Below, in pieces: positions 16,882-27,235 of a stretch of 64,000 nt of DNA. Below the pieces are notes generated by a model, which saw nothing but the letters and a program-made list of their open reading frames with translations, was not told the origin of the DNA and did not search any database. Both the position numbers and the translations under genes were made by a program. Origin of the DNA: Streptomyces sp. CB01373 (GTDB taxonomy: Bacteria; Actinomycetota; Actinomycetes; Streptomycetales; Streptomycetaceae). The stretch covers positions 248,001 through 312,000 of the forward strand of contig NZ_NNBK01000004.1 of NCBI RefSeq assembly GCF_002803075.1. The letters are read 5' to 3'. Position 1 is the first letter of the stretch; every line of letters starts with the position of its first letter.

Positions 16882-18041
16882 GGATCGGCATCGTCTGCCC
16901 CTACTCGTGGGACGTGCCCGGTGGCGTCCAGTTCCACATCCGGGACCTGGCGGAGTACTTCATCGGCCTCGGCCACGAGGTGTCCGTCCTCGCCCCCGCC
17001 GACGACGACACCCCGCTGCCGCCGTACGTCGTCTCGGCCGGCCGTGCTGTCCCGGTGCCGTACAACGGCTCGGTGGCCCGGCTGAACTTCGGCTTCCTGT
17101 CGGCGGCCCGGGTGCGGCGCTGGCTGCACGAGGGCCGGTTCGACGTGATCCACATCCACGAGCCGACCTCGCCGTCGCTGGGCCTGCTGAGCTGCTGGGC
17201 GGCGCAGGGCCCGATCGTCGCCACCTTCCACACCTCCAACCCCCGGTCGCGGGCGATGATCGCCGCGTACGCCATCCTCCAGGCGGCCCTGGAGAAGATC
17301 AGCGCGCGGATCGCGGTGAGCGAGTACGCCCGCCGCACCCTCGTCGAGCACCTCGGCGGCGACGCGGTGGTGATCCCCAACGGCGTCGACGTCGACTTCT
17401 TCGCCCGTGCCGAGCCCAAGCCGGAGTGGCAGGGGGACACGATCGGCTTCATCGGCCGCATCGACGAGCCCCGCAAGGGCCTGCCCGTGCTGATGAGGGC
17501 GCTGCCCGCGATCCTCGCCGCCCGCCCGGGGGCCCGTCTGCTGGTCGCGGGCCGTGGGGACGAGGAACAGGCGGTGGCGGAGCTGCCGAGGGAACTGCGC
17601 TCGCGCGTGGAGTTCCTCGGGATGGTCAGCGACGCGGACAAGGCGCGGCTGCTGCGCAGCGTCGACGTGTACGTGGCCCCCAACACCGGCGGGGAGAGCT
17701 TCGGCATCATCCTGGTCGAGGCCATGTCGGCCGGGGCCCCCGTCCTCGCCTCCGACCTGGACGCCTTCGCCCAGGTCCTGGACCAGGGCAAGGCCGGTGA
17801 ACTCTTCGCCAACGAGGACGCCGACGCGCTCGCCGAAGCCGCCGTGCGCCTGCTGTCCGACCCGTCCCGCCGGGCGGAGCTGCGCGAACGCGGCAGCACC
17901 CATGTGCGCCGCTTCGACTGGTCGACCGTCGGCGCCGACATCCTCTCCGTCTACGAGACGGTCACCGCCGGCGCGGCGGCCGTCGCCGCCGACGAACGCA
18001 CGTCGGGGCTGCGGGCCCGCCTGGGCCTGGCCCGTGACTGA
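16878..18041 (+). CDS. pimA: Phosphatidylinositol mannosyltransferase PimA
   Basis: A 387-residue GT4 glycosyltransferase that adds the first mannose from GDP-mannose to phosphatidylinositol. It opens MRIGIVCPYSWDVPGGVQFH (GGVQFH is the acceptor-side loop), has the Rossmann-type middle, and carries the GT4 nucleotide-sugar motif ESFGIILVEA (ExFGxxxxE). The start is a GTG overlapping the acyltransferase stop. The PIM operon probably ends here or with the next small gene 75 bp on. Confidence 0.92.
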   Translation: MRIGIVCPYSWDVPGGVQFHIRDLAEYFIGLGHEVSVLAPADDDTPLPPYVVSAGRAVPVPYNGSVARLNFGFLSAARVRRWLHEGRFDVIHIHEPTSPSLGLLSCWAAQGPIVATFHTSNPRSRAMIAAYAILQAALEKISARIAVSEYARRTLVEHLGGDAVVIPNGVDVDFFARAEPKPEWQGDTIGFIGRIDEPRKGLPVLMRALPAILAARPGARLLVAGRGDEEQAVAELPRELRSRVEFLGMVSDADKARLLRSVDVYVAPNTGGESFGIILVEAMSAGAPVLASDLDAFAQVLDQGKAGELFANEDADALAEAAVRLLSDPSRRAELRERGSTHVRRFDWSTVGADILSVYETVTAGAAAVAADERTSGLRARLGLARD

Positions 18042-18116
18042 TCCCACTCCCGCCGATCCACCCGGTGCGCGAATCCCCGGCCGCCCGGGCGGGGAGTCCC
18101 GGTAGCCTTGCCGCCC

Positions 18117-18659
18117 GTGACCGTAACGCTCATCTGGATTGTCGTCGCGCTCGTGGCCGTCGGGCTGTACCTGAGCTGGACGGCGGGGCGGCTCGACCGG
18201 CTGCACGCCCGTATCGACGCCGCGCGGGCCGCGCTGGACGCGCAGTTGCTGCGTCGGGCGTCGGTGGCGCAGGAAGTGGCCACCTCCGGTGTCCTCGACC
18301 CGGCCGCCTCCATCGTGCTGTACGAGGCGGCGCACGCCGCCCGGCAGGCGGAGGAGGACCAACGGGAGGTCGCGGAGAGCGAGTTGAGCCAGGCCCTGCG
18401 GGCCGTGTTCGCCGAACTCCCGCAGGTCGAGGCGGTGCGCGAGGCGCCCGGGGGAGAGGAGGCGGCGCGCGAGCTGTCCGAGGGCGTGCGCCGGGTGCCG
18501 ATGGCCCGCCGCTTCCACAACGACGCGGTGGGAGCCGCCCGCCGGCTGCGCGAGCACCGCAAGGTGCGGTGGTTCCGGCTGGCCGGGCACGCCCCGTTCC
18601 CGATGGCCTTCGAGATGGACGACGAGCCCCCGGCGGCCCTCGCGGAGCGGGCCGTCTGA
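18117..18659 (+). CDS. LemA-like membrane-anchored protein
   Basis: A 180-residue protein with one N-terminal membrane helix (residues 4-22) and a long helical body. The pattern LDAQLLRR...(helices)...[19 protein letters not shown]...FEM follows the LemA family layout (QLKRR..., RRYYNxxV...). It diverges enough that the name is a best guess. The start is a GTG with CCGCCC before it; a TTG 9 nt upstream is the alternative. It follows pimA on the same strand and precedes pdxS by 140 bp, which contains an inverted repeat. Confidence 0.6.
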   Translation: MTVTLIWIVVALVAVGLYLSWTAGRLDRLHARIDAARAALDAQLLRRASVAQEVATSGVLDPAASIVLYEAAHAARQAEEDQREVAESELSQALRAVFAELPQVEAVREAPGGEEAARELSEGVRRVPMARRFHNDAVGAARRLREHRKVRWFRLAGHAPFPMAFEMDDEPPAALAERAV

Positions 18660-18718
18660 CCGGGAACGAGTGACCCGCTTTCGGGCGGTGCCGGGCGAAA
18701 AGGATCCACCGGGTCTCC

Positions 18719-18746
18719 ATTGGCCCTTGCCGTGGACTGGTCCAAT
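18719..18746. promoter_or_regulatory. Inverted repeat upstream of pdxS
   Basis: ATTGGCC (18719-18725) and GGTCCAAT (18739-18746) form an imperfect inverted repeat 53 bp before the pdxS GTG. Such sites upstream of pdxS are what a PdxR/MocR-type regulator would use in actinobacteria. No such regulator is in the window, so the assignment is by position only. Confidence 0.4.
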
Positions 18747-18798
18747 CCCGTTTCCTCGGTGGCGCACCACACCCTCTTCTCACCAAGTGAGGTCACCC

Positions 18799-19713
18799 GT
18801 GTCCACCACGATTCCCGACTCCGCCCGGACCCCCGAGACCGGTACCGCCCGTGTGAAGCGCGGCATGGCCGAGCAGCTCAAGGGCGGCGTGATCATGGAC
18901 GTCGTCACGCCGGAGCAGGCGAAGATCGCCGAGGACGCGGGCGCCGTCGCGGTCATGGCCCTGGAGCGTGTCCCCGCCGACATCCGCAAGGACGGCGGCG
19001 TGGCCCGCATGTCCGACCCGGACATGATCGAGGGCATCATCGAGGCCGTCTCCATCCCGGTCATGGCCAAGTCCCGCATCGGCCACTTCGTCGAGGCCCA
19101 GGTCCTTCAGTCGCTCGGCGTCGACTACATCGACGAGTCCGAGGTCCTCACCCCGGCCGACGAGGTCAACCACTCCGACAAGTGGGCCTTCACCACCCCC
19201 TTCGTCTGCGGCGCCACCAACCTCGGCGAGGCCCTGCGCCGGATCGCCGAGGGCGCGGCGATGATCCGCTCCAAGGGCGAGGCCGGCACCGGCAACGTCG
19301 TCGAGGCCGTCCGCCACCTGCGCCAGATCAAGAACGAGATCGCCAGGCTGCGCGGCTTCGACAACCACGAGCTGTACGCCGCCGCCAAGGAGCTGCGCGC
19401 CCCGTACGAGCTGGTCAAGGAGGTCGCCGAGCTGGGCAAGCTCCCGGTCGTGCTGTTCTCCGCCGGTGGTGTGGCCACCCCCGCCGACGCCGCCCTGATG
19501 CGCCAGCTCGGCGCCGAGGGCGTCTTCGTCGGCTCCGGCATCTTCAAGTCCGGCGACCCGGCCAAGCGTGCCGCCGCCATCGTGAAGGCCACCACCTTCT
19601 ACGACGACCCGAAGATCATCGCGGAGGCGTCCCGCAACCTCGGCGAGGCCATGGTCGGCATCAACTGCGACACCCTCCCCGAGACCGAGCGGTACGCCAA
19701 CCGCGGCTGGTAA
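18799..19713 (+). CDS. pdxS: Pyridoxal 5'-phosphate synthase subunit PdxS
   Basis: A 304-residue TIM-barrel subunit that builds PLP from ribose 5-phosphate, glyceraldehyde 3-phosphate and ammonia supplied by PdxT. Conserved active-site pieces are [31 protein letters not shown] (imine lysine) and [16 protein letters not shown]. The start is a GTG opening STTIPDSA with GTGAGG upstream. pdxT follows after 27 bp, and the two must form the usual 12+12 complex. Confidence 0.96.
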   Translation: MSTTIPDSARTPETGTARVKRGMAEQLKGGVIMDVVTPEQAKIAEDAGAVAVMALERVPADIRKDGGVARMSDPDMIEGIIEAVSIPVMAKSRIGHFVEAQVLQSLGVDYIDESEVLTPADEVNHSDKWAFTTPFVCGATNLGEALRRIAEGAAMIRSKGEAGTGNVVEAVRHLRQIKNEIARLRGFDNHELYAAAKELRAPYELVKEVAELGKLPVVLFSAGGVATPADAALMRQLGAEGVFVGSGIFKSGDPAKRAAAIVKATTFYDDPKIIAEASRNLGEAMVGINCDTLPETERYANRGW

Positions 19714-19740
19714 GCACAGGCCCGCAGGTAAAAGAACCCC

Positions 19741-20346
19741 ATGAACACTCCTGTCATCGGCGTCCTGGCACTCCAGGGCGATGTACGGGAGCACCTCATC
19801 GCCCTGGCCGCGGCGGACGCCGTGGCCAGGCCGGTGCGGCGCCCCGAAGAGCTCGCCGAGGTCGACGGCCTCGTCCTCCCCGGCGGCGAGTCCACCACCA
19901 TCTCCAAGCTGGCCGTCCTCTTCGAAGTGATGGACCCGCTCCGCGCGCGCGTGCGTGACGGCATGCCCGTCTACGGCACCTGCGCCGGCATGATCATGCT
20001 CGCCGACAAGATCCTCGACCCGCGCTCGGGCCAGCAGACCGTCGGCGGGATCGACATGATCGTGCGCCGCAACGCCTTCGGACGGCAGAACGAGTCCTTC
20101 GAGGCCTCCGTCGAGGTCAAGGGCGTCCCGGGCGATCCGGTGGAGGGCGTCTTCATCCGCGCCCCCTGGGTCGAGTCCGTCGGCGCCGGGGCCGAGGTGC
20201 TCGCCGAGCACGACGGCCACATCGTCGCGGTCCGCCAGGGCAACGCCCTGGCCACGTCGTTCCACCCGGAGCTGACCGGCGACCACCGTGTGCACGCCCT
20301 GTTCGTCGACATGGTGCGCGCGAACCGGACACCCGAGTCCTTGTAG
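19741..20346 (+). CDS. pdxT: PLP synthase glutaminase subunit PdxT
   Basis: A 201-residue class I glutamine amidotransferase. The catalytic triad is visible: C81 in YGTCAGM and H175 with E177 in SFHPE. LPGGEST (about 46-52) is the glutamine-site loop. It frees ammonia for PdxS. The start is the ATG giving [14 protein letters not shown]. The gene ends 49 bp before the YebC gene, with which it may share a transcript. Confidence 0.95.
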   Translation: MNTPVIGVLALQGDVREHLIALAAADAVARPVRRPEELAEVDGLVLPGGESTTISKLAVLFEVMDPLRARVRDGMPVYGTCAGMIMLADKILDPRSGQQTVGGIDMIVRRNAFGRQNESFEASVEVKGVPGDPVEGVFIRAPWVESVGAGAEVLAEHDGHIVAVRQGNALATSFHPELTGDHRVHALFVDMVRANRTPESL

Positions 20347-20394
20347 GATTCCTGCGTTCGTTACGCAGACGGGTTACGCGAAGGAGACAGGCAG

Positions 20395-21147
20395 ATGTCC
20401 GGCCACTCTAAATGGGCCACGACGAAGCACAAGAAGGCCGTCATCGATGCCAAGCGCGGCAAGCTCTTCGCGAAGCTGATCAAGAACATCGAGGTCGCGG
20501 CTCGCATGGGCGGCGTCGACCTGGACGGCAACCCGACGCTCTACGACGCCGTGCAGAAGGCCAAGAAGCAGTCGGTGCCCAACAAGAACATCGACTCGGC
20601 CATCAAGCGCGGCGGTGGTCTCGAGGCCGGCGGCGCCGACTACGAGACGATCATGTACGAGGGTTACGGGCCGAACGGTGTCGCGGTGCTCATCGAGTGC
20701 CTCACCGACAACCGCAACCGTGCCGCCTCCGACGTGCGTGTCGCCATGACCCGCAACGGCGGCTCCATGGCCGACCCGGGCTCGGTGTCGTACCTGTTCC
20801 ACCGCAAGGGCGTCGTGATCGTGCCCAAGGGCGAACTGTCGGAGGACGACGTCCTGACGGCCGTCCTGGACGCGGGCGCCGAGGAGGTCAACGACCTCGG
20901 CGAGTCCTTCGAGGTGCTCAGCGAGGCCACCGACCTGGTGGCGGTCCGCACCGCCCTCCAGGAGGCCGGCATCGACTACGACTCCGCCGACGCCAACTTC
21001 GTCCCCACCATGCAGGTGGAGCTGGACGAGGAGGGCGCCCGGAAGATCTTCAAGCTGATCGACGCGCTCGAGGACAGCGACGACGTGCAGAACGTCTTCG
21101 CCAACTTCGACGTCAGCGACGAGATCATGGAAAAGGTCGAGGCGTAG
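20395..21147 (+). CDS. YebC/TACO1-family regulator/translation factor
   Basis: A 250-residue protein of the YebC/PmpR/TACO1 family, beginning [20 protein letters not shown], the family signature. The family includes DNA-binding regulators in some bacteria and translation factors that relieve ribosome stalling on proline stretches in others. The position just before ruvC is widely conserved; I infer association, not a proven link to recombination. The ribosome-binding site is GAAGGAGAC. Confidence 0.93.
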   Translation: MSGHSKWATTKHKKAVIDAKRGKLFAKLIKNIEVAARMGGVDLDGNPTLYDAVQKAKKQSVPNKNIDSAIKRGGGLEAGGADYETIMYEGYGPNGVAVLIECLTDNRNRAASDVRVAMTRNGGSMADPGSVSYLFHRKGVVIVPKGELSEDDVLTAVLDAGAEEVNDLGESFEVLSEATDLVAVRTALQEAGIDYDSADANFVPTMQVELDEEGARKIFKLIDALEDSDDVQNVFANFDVSDEIMEKVEA

Positions 21148-21324
21148 GACCGCCGCGGATCGCGTGCTTGGACGGGCCGGTGGGGAGAGATTCCCGCCGG
21201 CCCGCCGTCGTTGCCGGTGGCACCCGCCGTCGTTGTCGGTGGCAGCGGATAGCCTGACGTCAGGCAAAGATCACTCAAAGATCGCCGCCATGACCACGAC
21301 CACGTCACGAGGGGAGGGACACGC

Positions 21325-21873
21325 GTGCGCGTACTGGGAGTCGACCCCGGACTGACCCGCTGCGGCGTCGGTGTCGTCGAGGGGGTCGCGGGCCGGCCGC
21401 TGACGATGCTCGGCGCCGGAGTCGTCCGCACCCCGGCGGACGCCGACCTGAGCCATCGTCTGGTCGCCGTCGAACAGGGGATAGAGCGCTGGCTGGACGA
21501 GCACCGCCCCGAATACGTGGCGGTGGAGCGCGTGTTCAGCCAGCACAACGTGCGCACGGTGATGGGCACCGCCCAGGCCAGCGCCGTGGCGATGCTCTGC
21601 GCCGCCCGCCGCGGCATCCCGGTCGCCCTGCACACCCCCAGCGAGGTCAAGGCCGCCGTCACCGGCAGCGGCCGCGCCGACAAGGCGCAGGTCGGCGCCA
21701 TGGTCACCCGGCTGCTGCGGCTCGCCGCGCCCCCCAAACCGGCCGACGCCGCCGACGCCCTCGCCCTGGCCATCTGCCACATCTGGCGCGCCCCCGCCCA
21801 GAACCGGCTCCAGCAGGCCGTCGCCGCGCACGCGGCCGGACACCCGACGACAACGAAAGGCCGTACGGCATGA
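21325..21873 (+). CDS. ruvC: Holliday junction resolvase RuvC
   Basis: A 182-residue RNase H-fold resolvase that cuts Holliday junctions after RuvAB branch migration. The first catalytic Asp is in [14 protein letters not shown] (D7). The Glu of VAVERVF and the C-terminal Asp pair of [14 protein letters not shown] complete the site. The start is a GTG; GGGGAGGG lies upstream. It overlaps ruvA by ATGA. I see no LexA box (GAAC-N4-GTTC) upstream, so SOS control is not evident. Confidence 0.96.
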   Translation: MRVLGVDPGLTRCGVGVVEGVAGRPLTMLGAGVVRTPADADLSHRLVAVEQGIERWLDEHRPEYVAVERVFSQHNVRTVMGTAQASAVAMLCAARRGIPVALHTPSEVKAAVTGSGRADKAQVGAMVTRLLRLAAPPKPADAADALALAICHIWRAPAQNRLQQAVAAHAAGHPTTTKGRTA

Positions 21874-22475
21874 TCGCCTTCGTCAGCGGCACGGTCGCAG
21901 CCCTCGCCCCCGACGCCGCGGTGATCGAGGTCGGCGGCGTCGGCATGGCCGTGCAGTGCACCCCGAACACGCTGTCCACCCTCCGCCTCGGCCAGCAGGC
22001 CAGGCTCGCCACCTCCCTCGTCGTACGGGAGGACTCGCTGACCCTGTACGGCTTCGCGGACGACGACGAGCGCCAGGTCTTCGAACTGCTCCAGACCGCC
22101 AGCGGCGTGGGACCGCGGCTCGCCCAGTCGATGCTGGCCGTGCACACGCCCGACGCGCTGCGCCGCGCCGTCGCCACCGGCGACGAGAAGGCCCTCACCG
22201 CCGTACCGGGCATCGGCAAGAAGGGCGCCCAGAAGCTCCTCCTCGAGCTCAAGGACCGGCTCGGCGAGCCCGTCGGCGCACCCGCCGTCGGCACCCCGGT
22301 CACCCAGGGCTGGCGCGACCAGCTGCACGCGGCCCTGATCGGCCTCGGATACGCCACCCGCGAGGCCGACGAGGCGGTGACCGCCGTGGCACCCCAGGCC
22401 GAGGCCGCCGGGGGCACGCCCCAGGTGGGCCAGTTGCTCAAGGCGGCCCTGCAGACCCTGAACCGAGCCCGCTGA
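21870..22475 (+). CDS. ruvA: Holliday junction helicase subunit RuvA
   Basis: A 201-residue protein. It has an N-terminal OB-fold ([12 protein letters not shown]...), a central pair of helix-hairpin-helix motifs ([27 protein letters not shown]) that grip the junction, and a C-terminal helical domain (about 150-200) that binds RuvB. The start is fixed by the ATGA overlap with ruvC. ruvB follows 15 bp later. Confidence 0.96.
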   Translation: MIAFVSGTVAALAPDAAVIEVGGVGMAVQCTPNTLSTLRLGQQARLATSLVVREDSLTLYGFADDDERQVFELLQTASGVGPRLAQSMLAVHTPDALRRAVATGDEKALTAVPGIGKKGAQKLLLELKDRLGEPVGAPAVGTPVTQGWRDQLHAALIGLGYATREADEAVTAVAPQAEAAGGTPQVGQLLKAALQTLNRAR

Positions 22476-22490
22476 GCCAGGAGTACGCGA

Positions 22491-23573
22491 GTGAACTGGG
22501 ACGACACGACCGACACGCCCGCCGCCGGCCCCGCGGCGGAGCGGCTGGTGGGCTCCGCCGCCGACGGTGAGGACCAGGCCGTCGAGGCCGCGCTGCGCCC
22601 CAAGGACCTGGGCGAGTTCATCGGCCAGGAGAAGGTCCGCGAACAGCTCGACCTCGTGCTGCGCGCCGCCCGGGCGCGTGGCGCCACCGCCGACCACGTG
22701 CTGCTGTCCGGCGCGCCCGGCCTGGGCAAGACCACCCTGTCCATGATCATCGCGGCCGAGATGGGCGCCCCCATCCGCATCACCTCGGGCCCCGCCATCC
22801 AGCACGCAGGCGACCTCGCGGCCATCCTGTCCTCCCTCCAGGAGGGCGAGGTGCTCTTCCTCGACGAGATCCACCGCATGTCGAGGCCCGCCGAGGAGAT
22901 GCTCTACATGGCGATGGAGGACTTCCGCGTCGACGTGATCGTCGGCAAGGGCCCCGGCGCCACCGCCATCCCGCTCGAACTGCCCCCCTTCACCCTCGTC
23001 GGCGCCACGACACGCGCCGGACTGCTGCCGCCCCCGCTGCGCGACCGCTTCGGCTTCACCGCCCACATGGAGTTCTACGGGCCCGCGGAGCTGGAGCGCG
23101 TCGTCCACCGCTCGGCGAACCTCCTGGACGTCCGGATCGAGGGCGACGGAGCCGCCGAGATCGCCGGCCGCTCCCGGGGCACCCCGCGCATCGCCAACCG
23201 CCTGCTGCGCCGCGTCCGCGACTACGCGCAGGTCAAGGCCGACGGGACCATCACGCGCGAGATCGCCGCCGCGGCCCTGGCCGTCTACGAGGTCGACGCC
23301 CGAGGCCTGGACCGGCTCGACCGGGCGGTCCTCGAGGCCCTGCTGAAGCTGTTCGGCGGCGGCCCGGTCGGTGTGTCGACGCTCGCGGTCGCCGTGGGGG
23401 AGGAGCGCGAGACCGTCGAGGAGGTCGCCGAGCCCTTCCTCGTCCGCGAGGGCCTGCTCGCCCGCACTCCGCGCGGCCGTGTCGCCACGCCCGCGGCCTG
23501 GGCACACCTCGGCCTGACCCCGCCCGGCACGCAAGCTGCGGGAAACGGACAACAGGGCCTGTTCGGGGCGTGA
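22491..23573 (+). CDS. ruvB: Holliday junction DNA helicase motor RuvB
   Basis: A 360-residue AAA+ ATPase. Walker A is GAPGLGKTT, Walker B is LFLDEIHRM, sensor 1 is GATTRAG, and the winged helix is near residues 260-330. It drives branch migration on RuvA-bound junctions. It has a GTG start 15 bp after ruvA. Its N-terminal 30 residues are Ala/Asp-rich and divergent, as in relatives. yajC is separated by 164 bp with its own promoter. Confidence 0.96.
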   Translation: MNWDDTTDTPAAGPAAERLVGSAADGEDQAVEAALRPKDLGEFIGQEKVREQLDLVLRAARARGATADHVLLSGAPGLGKTTLSMIIAAEMGAPIRITSGPAIQHAGDLAAILSSLQEGEVLFLDEIHRMSRPAEEMLYMAMEDFRVDVIVGKGPGATAIPLELPPFTLVGATTRAGLLPPPLRDRFGFTAHMEFYGPAELERVVHRSANLLDVRIEGDGAAEIAGRSRGTPRIANRLLRRVRDYAQVKADGTITREIAAAALAVYEVDARGLDRLDRAVLEALLKLFGGGPVGVSTLAVAVGEERETVEEVAEPFLVREGLLARTPRGRVATPAAWAHLGLTPPGTQAAGNGQQGLFGA

Positions 23574-23620
23574 GGGCTGCGGTATTGGCCCGGGGAGGAA
23601 CCCAGGTGTCATGCTGAGCG

Positions 23621-23649
23621 TTGTTCATGCATGCGGACTCGCCTAGACT
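23621..23649 (+). promoter_or_regulatory. Vegetative promoter before yajC
   Basis: TTGTTC (23621-23626) and TAGACT (23644-23649), spaced 17 bp, match the Streptomyces sigma-HrdB consensus (TTGACN/TAGRRT). The start of transcription would be near 23656, about 80 bp before the yajC GTG. Confidence 0.6.
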
Positions 23650-23737
23650 CCGCCGATGCCGCCTTTGTAGGCAGTACACATACCCCCAACCAATCAGGCC
23701 GCTCCCCATCGCGGTCGTGTGAAGGAAGTTCCGACCC

Positions 23738-24220
23738 GTGAGTCTCGTGACCCTCCTCCCGTTCATCGTGCTCATCGGGGCCATGTTCCTGATGACCCGG
23801 TCGGCCAAGAAGAAGCAGCAGCAGGCCGCGGACATGCGCGACCAGATGCAGCCCGGTAGTGGTGTCCGCACCATCGGGGGCATGTACGCCACGGTCAAGG
23901 AGGTCAACGACGACACGGTCCTCCTCGACGCGGGCCCGGGCGTCGACCTGCTGTTCGCCAAGAACGCGATCGCGACCGTCCTGACGGACGACGAGTACAA
24001 CCGCATCGTCCACGGCATCGAGCACGACCTGAAGTCCGACGCCGACCTCGTCCCCGACGACGCCTCCTCCCTCACCGGTACCGACGAGCCCGCCGACGCC
24101 TCCGACGACAAGGCCGTCGACCTCGGCAAGAAGGACGCGGCCGAGGAGCCGGCGGACGCCGCCGAGGCGAAGGCCGAGGACGAGCCGAAGAAGACCGAGG
24201 GCGACTCCGAGGCGAAGTAG
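23738..24220 (+). CDS. yajC: Preprotein translocase accessory subunit YajC
   Basis: A 160-residue protein with one N-terminal membrane helix (MSLVTLLPFIVLIGAMFLM), a basic cytoplasmic turn (RSAKKKQQQ), and a conserved YajC core around RTIGGMYATVKEV. The C-terminal third is a low-complexity Ala/Glu/Asp/Lys tail. It assists SecDF. The start is a GTG. It is followed by a hairpin at 24226-24263 and then secD. Confidence 0.93.
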   Translation: MSLVTLLPFIVLIGAMFLMTRSAKKKQQQAADMRDQMQPGSGVRTIGGMYATVKEVNDDTVLLDAGPGVDLLFAKNAIATVLTDDEYNRIVHGIEHDLKSDADLVPDDASSLTGTDEPADASDDKAVDLGKKDAAEEPADAAEAKAEDEPKKTEGDSEAK

Positions 24221-24225
24221 TCACC

Positions 24226-24263
24226 ACCCAGGGCGCGCGGCACCACCTGCGCGTGCCCTGGGT
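24226..24263 (+). terminator. Hairpin between yajC and secD
   Basis: ACCCAGGGCGCGCG pairs with CGCGTGCCCTGGGT (one mismatch) around a 10-nt loop. There is no T-tract. It may reduce read-through or set yajC:secD ratios. Confidence 0.45.
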
Positions 24264-24354
24264 CGCGTCGACTTCACGCGGGATTCCGACACCATGTGAT
24301 GGCCGTAGCCGAGCCCACCCGGCACGGGACGGCCCGAGAGGGAGTAACTAAAAG

Positions 24355-26115
24355 GTGGCTGTATCCAAAAAGGGACGCAGTGCGAGCGCCCAGAGCAAGC
24401 CGGGGCGCTCGCTGGCCCTCATTCTGATCGCCATCGTGGCGCTCACGGGAGGCATGTTCCTCACGGGCAACACCGCTCCGCGCCTGGGCATCGACCTGGC
24501 GGGCGGTACGAGCATCACGCTCCGGGCGGTTCCGGAGCGCGGTCAGGAATCCGCGATCAACAAGGCCAACATGGACACGGCCGTCAACATCATGGAACGG
24601 CGTGTCAACGGTCTCGGTGTCTCGGAAGCCGAGGTTCAGACCCAGGGGAATGACAACATCATTGTCAACATCCCCAAGGGCACCAACTCCAAGCAGGCGC
24701 GGGAGCAGGTCGGCACCACCGCGAAGCTGTACTTCCGTCCGGTACTCGCCACCGATATCTCCGGCGCCGCCCCGGCCGAGCCGTCGCCGAGCACCTCCCA
24801 CAAGGCGACCGACAAGTCCACCGGCGAGGCGACCCCCTCCGGCTCCCCGAGCCCCTCGGCCTCCGAGACCCAGCAGGGCCGCCCGGTCACCGGCGGCCTG
24901 ACGGCGGACGCCACCCCGTCCGCCGGCGGATCCCCGGCCGCCTCGACGAGCGCGTCGGCCCCGGCCGCCGCCAGCCCGTCCCCGAGCGGCGCCTCCGGTG
25001 ACGCGAACAGCAAGCTCCAGGCCGAGTACGCCGCCCTGGACTGCAGCAAGCAGTCCGTGCGCGTCACCGCGGGCAAGGGCGCGCTGCCCGCCGAGTCGAC
25101 GGTCGCCTGCGGCAAGAACTCGCAGGGCCAGTGGCAGAAGTACCTGCTCGGCCCCGCCGCGGTGGACGGCACCGACGTGAAGAAGGCGGACGCCGTCTTC
25201 AACACGCAGAACGGCTCCGGCTGGATCGTGACCATGGAGTTCACCTCCAAGGGCGCCACGAAGTTCGCCGACATCACCGGCAAGCTGGCCCAGAACCCCT
25301 CGCCGCAGAACCAGTTCGCCATCGTCCTGGACGGCGACGTCGTCTCCGACCCGTACGTCCACGAGGCGCTGACCGGCGGCAGCGCGGAGATCTCCGGCCA
25401 CTTCACCCAGGAGAGCGCGCAGAGCCTCTCCAACATGCTGTCCTACGGCGCGCTGCCGCTGACCTTCAAGGAGGACAGCGTCACCACCGTCACCGCCGCG
25501 CTCGGCGGTGAGCAGCTGCACGCCGGCCTGATCGCGGGCGCCATCGGCCTCGCCCTGGTCGTGATCTACCTGGTGGTCTACTACCGCGGGCTGGCGATGA
25601 TCGCCATCGCCTCCCTGATGATCTCCGCGGTCCTCACCTACGCGCTCATGTCGCTGCTCGGCCCGACCATCGGCTTCGCGCTGAACCTGCCGGCCGTGTG
25701 CGGTGCGATCGTCGCGATCGGTATCACCGCGGACTCGTTCATCGTGTTCTTCGAACGCATAAGGGACGAGATCCGCGAGGGCCGCTCGCTGCGCCCCGCC
25801 GTGGAGCGCGGCTGGCCGCGGGCCCGGCGCACGGTCCTCGTCTCGGACTTCGTGTCGTTCCTGGCCGCCGCCGTGCTGTTCATCGTGACCGTCGGCAAGG
25901 TGCAGGGCTTCGCGTTCACGCTCGGTCTGACCACGCTGCTCGACGTGGTCGTCATCTTCCTGTTCACCAAGCCGCTGATGACGATCCTCGCCCGCCACAA
26001 GTTCTTCGCCAGCGGTCACACCTGGTCCGGTCTGGACCCCAAGCGCCTGGGTGCGAAGCCTCCGCTGCGCCGCACCCGCCGGTCCTCCGCCCCCATCGAG
26101 ACGAAGGAGGCGTGA
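24355..26115 (+). CDS. secD: Protein export membrane protein SecD
   Basis: A 586-residue subunit of SecDF that uses the proton gradient to complete Sec translocation. It has an N-terminal membrane helix (about 20-40), a large periplasmic domain opening near GIDLAGGTSITL, and five further membrane helices from about residue 384 on. Within the periplasmic domain, about residues 136-220 form a Pro/Ser/Ala/Thr linker absent from most SecD proteins, probably disordered and exported. The start is a GTG (AVSKKGRS follows) with AAAGG upstream. secF begins 2 bp after the stop. Confidence 0.94.
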   Translation: MAVSKKGRSASAQSKPGRSLALILIAIVALTGGMFLTGNTAPRLGIDLAGGTSITLRAVPERGQESAINKANMDTAVNIMERRVNGLGVSEAEVQTQGNDNIIVNIPKGTNSKQAREQVGTTAKLYFRPVLATDISGAAPAEPSPSTSHKATDKSTGEATPSGSPSPSASETQQGRPVTGGLTADATPSAGGSPAASTSASAPAAASPSPSGASGDANSKLQAEYAALDCSKQSVRVTAGKGALPAESTVACGKNSQGQWQKYLLGPAAVDGTDVKKADAVFNTQNGSGWIVTMEFTSKGATKFADITGKLAQNPSPQNQFAIVLDGDVVSDPYVHEALTGGSAEISGHFTQESAQSLSNMLSYGALPLTFKEDSVTTVTAALGGEQLHAGLIAGAIGLALVVIYLVVYYRGLAMIAIASLMISAVLTYALMSLLGPTIGFALNLPAVCGAIVAIGITADSFIVFFERIRDEIREGRSLRPAVERGWPRARRTVLVSDFVSFLAAAVLFIVTVGKVQGFAFTLGLTTLLDVVVIFLFTKPLMTILARHKFFASGHTWSGLDPKRLGAKPPLRRTRRSSAPIETKEA

Positions 26116-26116
26116 G

Positions 26117-27235
26117 GTGTCCAAGCTCGGCAACCTCGGCGCCCGACTGCACCATGGTGAGGTCGGCTACGACTTCATCAAGAACCGCAAGATCTGGTAC
26201 GGCGTCTCGATCCTGATCACCATCACGGCCATCCTGGGCCTGGCGGTGCGCGGCCTGAACATGGGCATCGAGTTCCAGGGCGGCGCGGTCTTCACCACGC
26301 CGAAGCACATGAGTGCGACGGTGGCCCAGGCCGAGGACTTCGCCCACGGCGCCTCCGGCCAGGAGTCGATCGTGCAGAAGCTCGGTGACGGCAGCCTGCG
26401 CATCCAGATCGCCGGCATCGAGACGGGGAAGTCCGACCAGATCAAGGAAGCCCTGGCCAAGGACCTCAAGGTCAACCCGGAGCACATCAACGCCGACCTG
26501 GTCGGTCCGAGCTGGGGCGAGCAGATCGCCAACAAGGCCTGGCAGGGCCTGGCGATCTTCATGATCCTGGTCGTGATCTACCTGGCGATCGCGTTCGAGT
26601 GGCGCATGGCCCTGGCCGCGCTCGTCGCGCTGATCCACGACCTGACGATCACCACCGGTGTCTACGCCCTCGTGGGCTTCGAGGTCACGCCCGGTACGGT
26701 GATCGGTCTGCTGACGATCCTCGGTTACTCGCTCTACGACACGGTCGTCGTCTTCGACAGCCTCAAGGAGCAGACGAAGGACATCACCCGGCAGACCCGC
26801 TGGACGTACAGCGAGATCGCGAACCGCTCGATCAACGGCACGCTGATCCGGTCCATCAACACCACCGTGGTGGCGCTGCTGCCGGTGGCGGGCCTGCTGT
26901 TCATCGGCGGCGGTGTGCTCGGCGCGGGCATGCTGAACGACATCTCGCTGTCGCTGTTCGTCGGCCTCGCGGCCGGTGCGTACTCCTCGATCTTCATCGC
27001 CACGCCGCTCGTCGCCGACCTCAAGGAGCTCGAGCCGCAGATGAAGGCCCTCAAGAAGCGCGTCCTCGCCAAGCGGGCGCAGGCGGCTGCGCAGGGCGAG
27101 TCCCTGGACGCGGAGCCCGCCGGTGTCATCGCCGATGACGACGAGGAGGACGCCGCGCATGCCGTGGTGGGTCCGCGCGACCAGTCCGTCTCCCGCGGCC
27201 GTGGCCGCGGCCGGCCCTCGGGTAAGCGCCGATGA
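26117..27235 (+). CDS. secF: Protein export membrane protein SecF
   Basis: A 372-residue partner of SecD with six membrane helices. It has the DLTITTGVYALVGFE stretch and the GYSLYDTVVVFDSLKE motif typical of SecF. The C-terminus (about 315-372) is a charged cytoplasmic tail ending in RGRGRGRPSGKRR. A GTG start, 2 bp after secD, is chosen because the product then opens SKLGNLGARLHHGE; the open frame upstream continues into secD. It overlaps apt by ATGA. Confidence 0.94.
   Translation: MSKLGNLGARLHHGEVGYDFIKNRKIWYGVSILITITAILGLAVRGLNMGIEFQGGAVFTTPKHMSATVAQAEDFAHGASGQESIVQKLGDGSLRIQIAGIETGKSDQIKEALAKDLKVNPEHINADLVGPSWGEQIANKAWQGLAIFMILVVIYLAIAFEWRMALAALVALIHDLTITTGVYALVGFEVTPGTVIGLLTILGYSLYDTVVVFDSLKEQTKDITRQTRWTYSEIANRSINGTLIRSINTTVVALLPVAGLLFIGGGVLGAGMLNDISLSLFVGLAAGAYSSIFIATPLVADLKELEPQMKALKKRVLAKRAQAAAQGESLDAEPAGVIADDDEEDAAHAVVGPRDQSVSRGRGRGRPSGKRR

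Noticed and set aside
21148..21324. LexA/SOS box before ruvC
   Set aside because: No GAAC-N4-GTTC or close variant is present.
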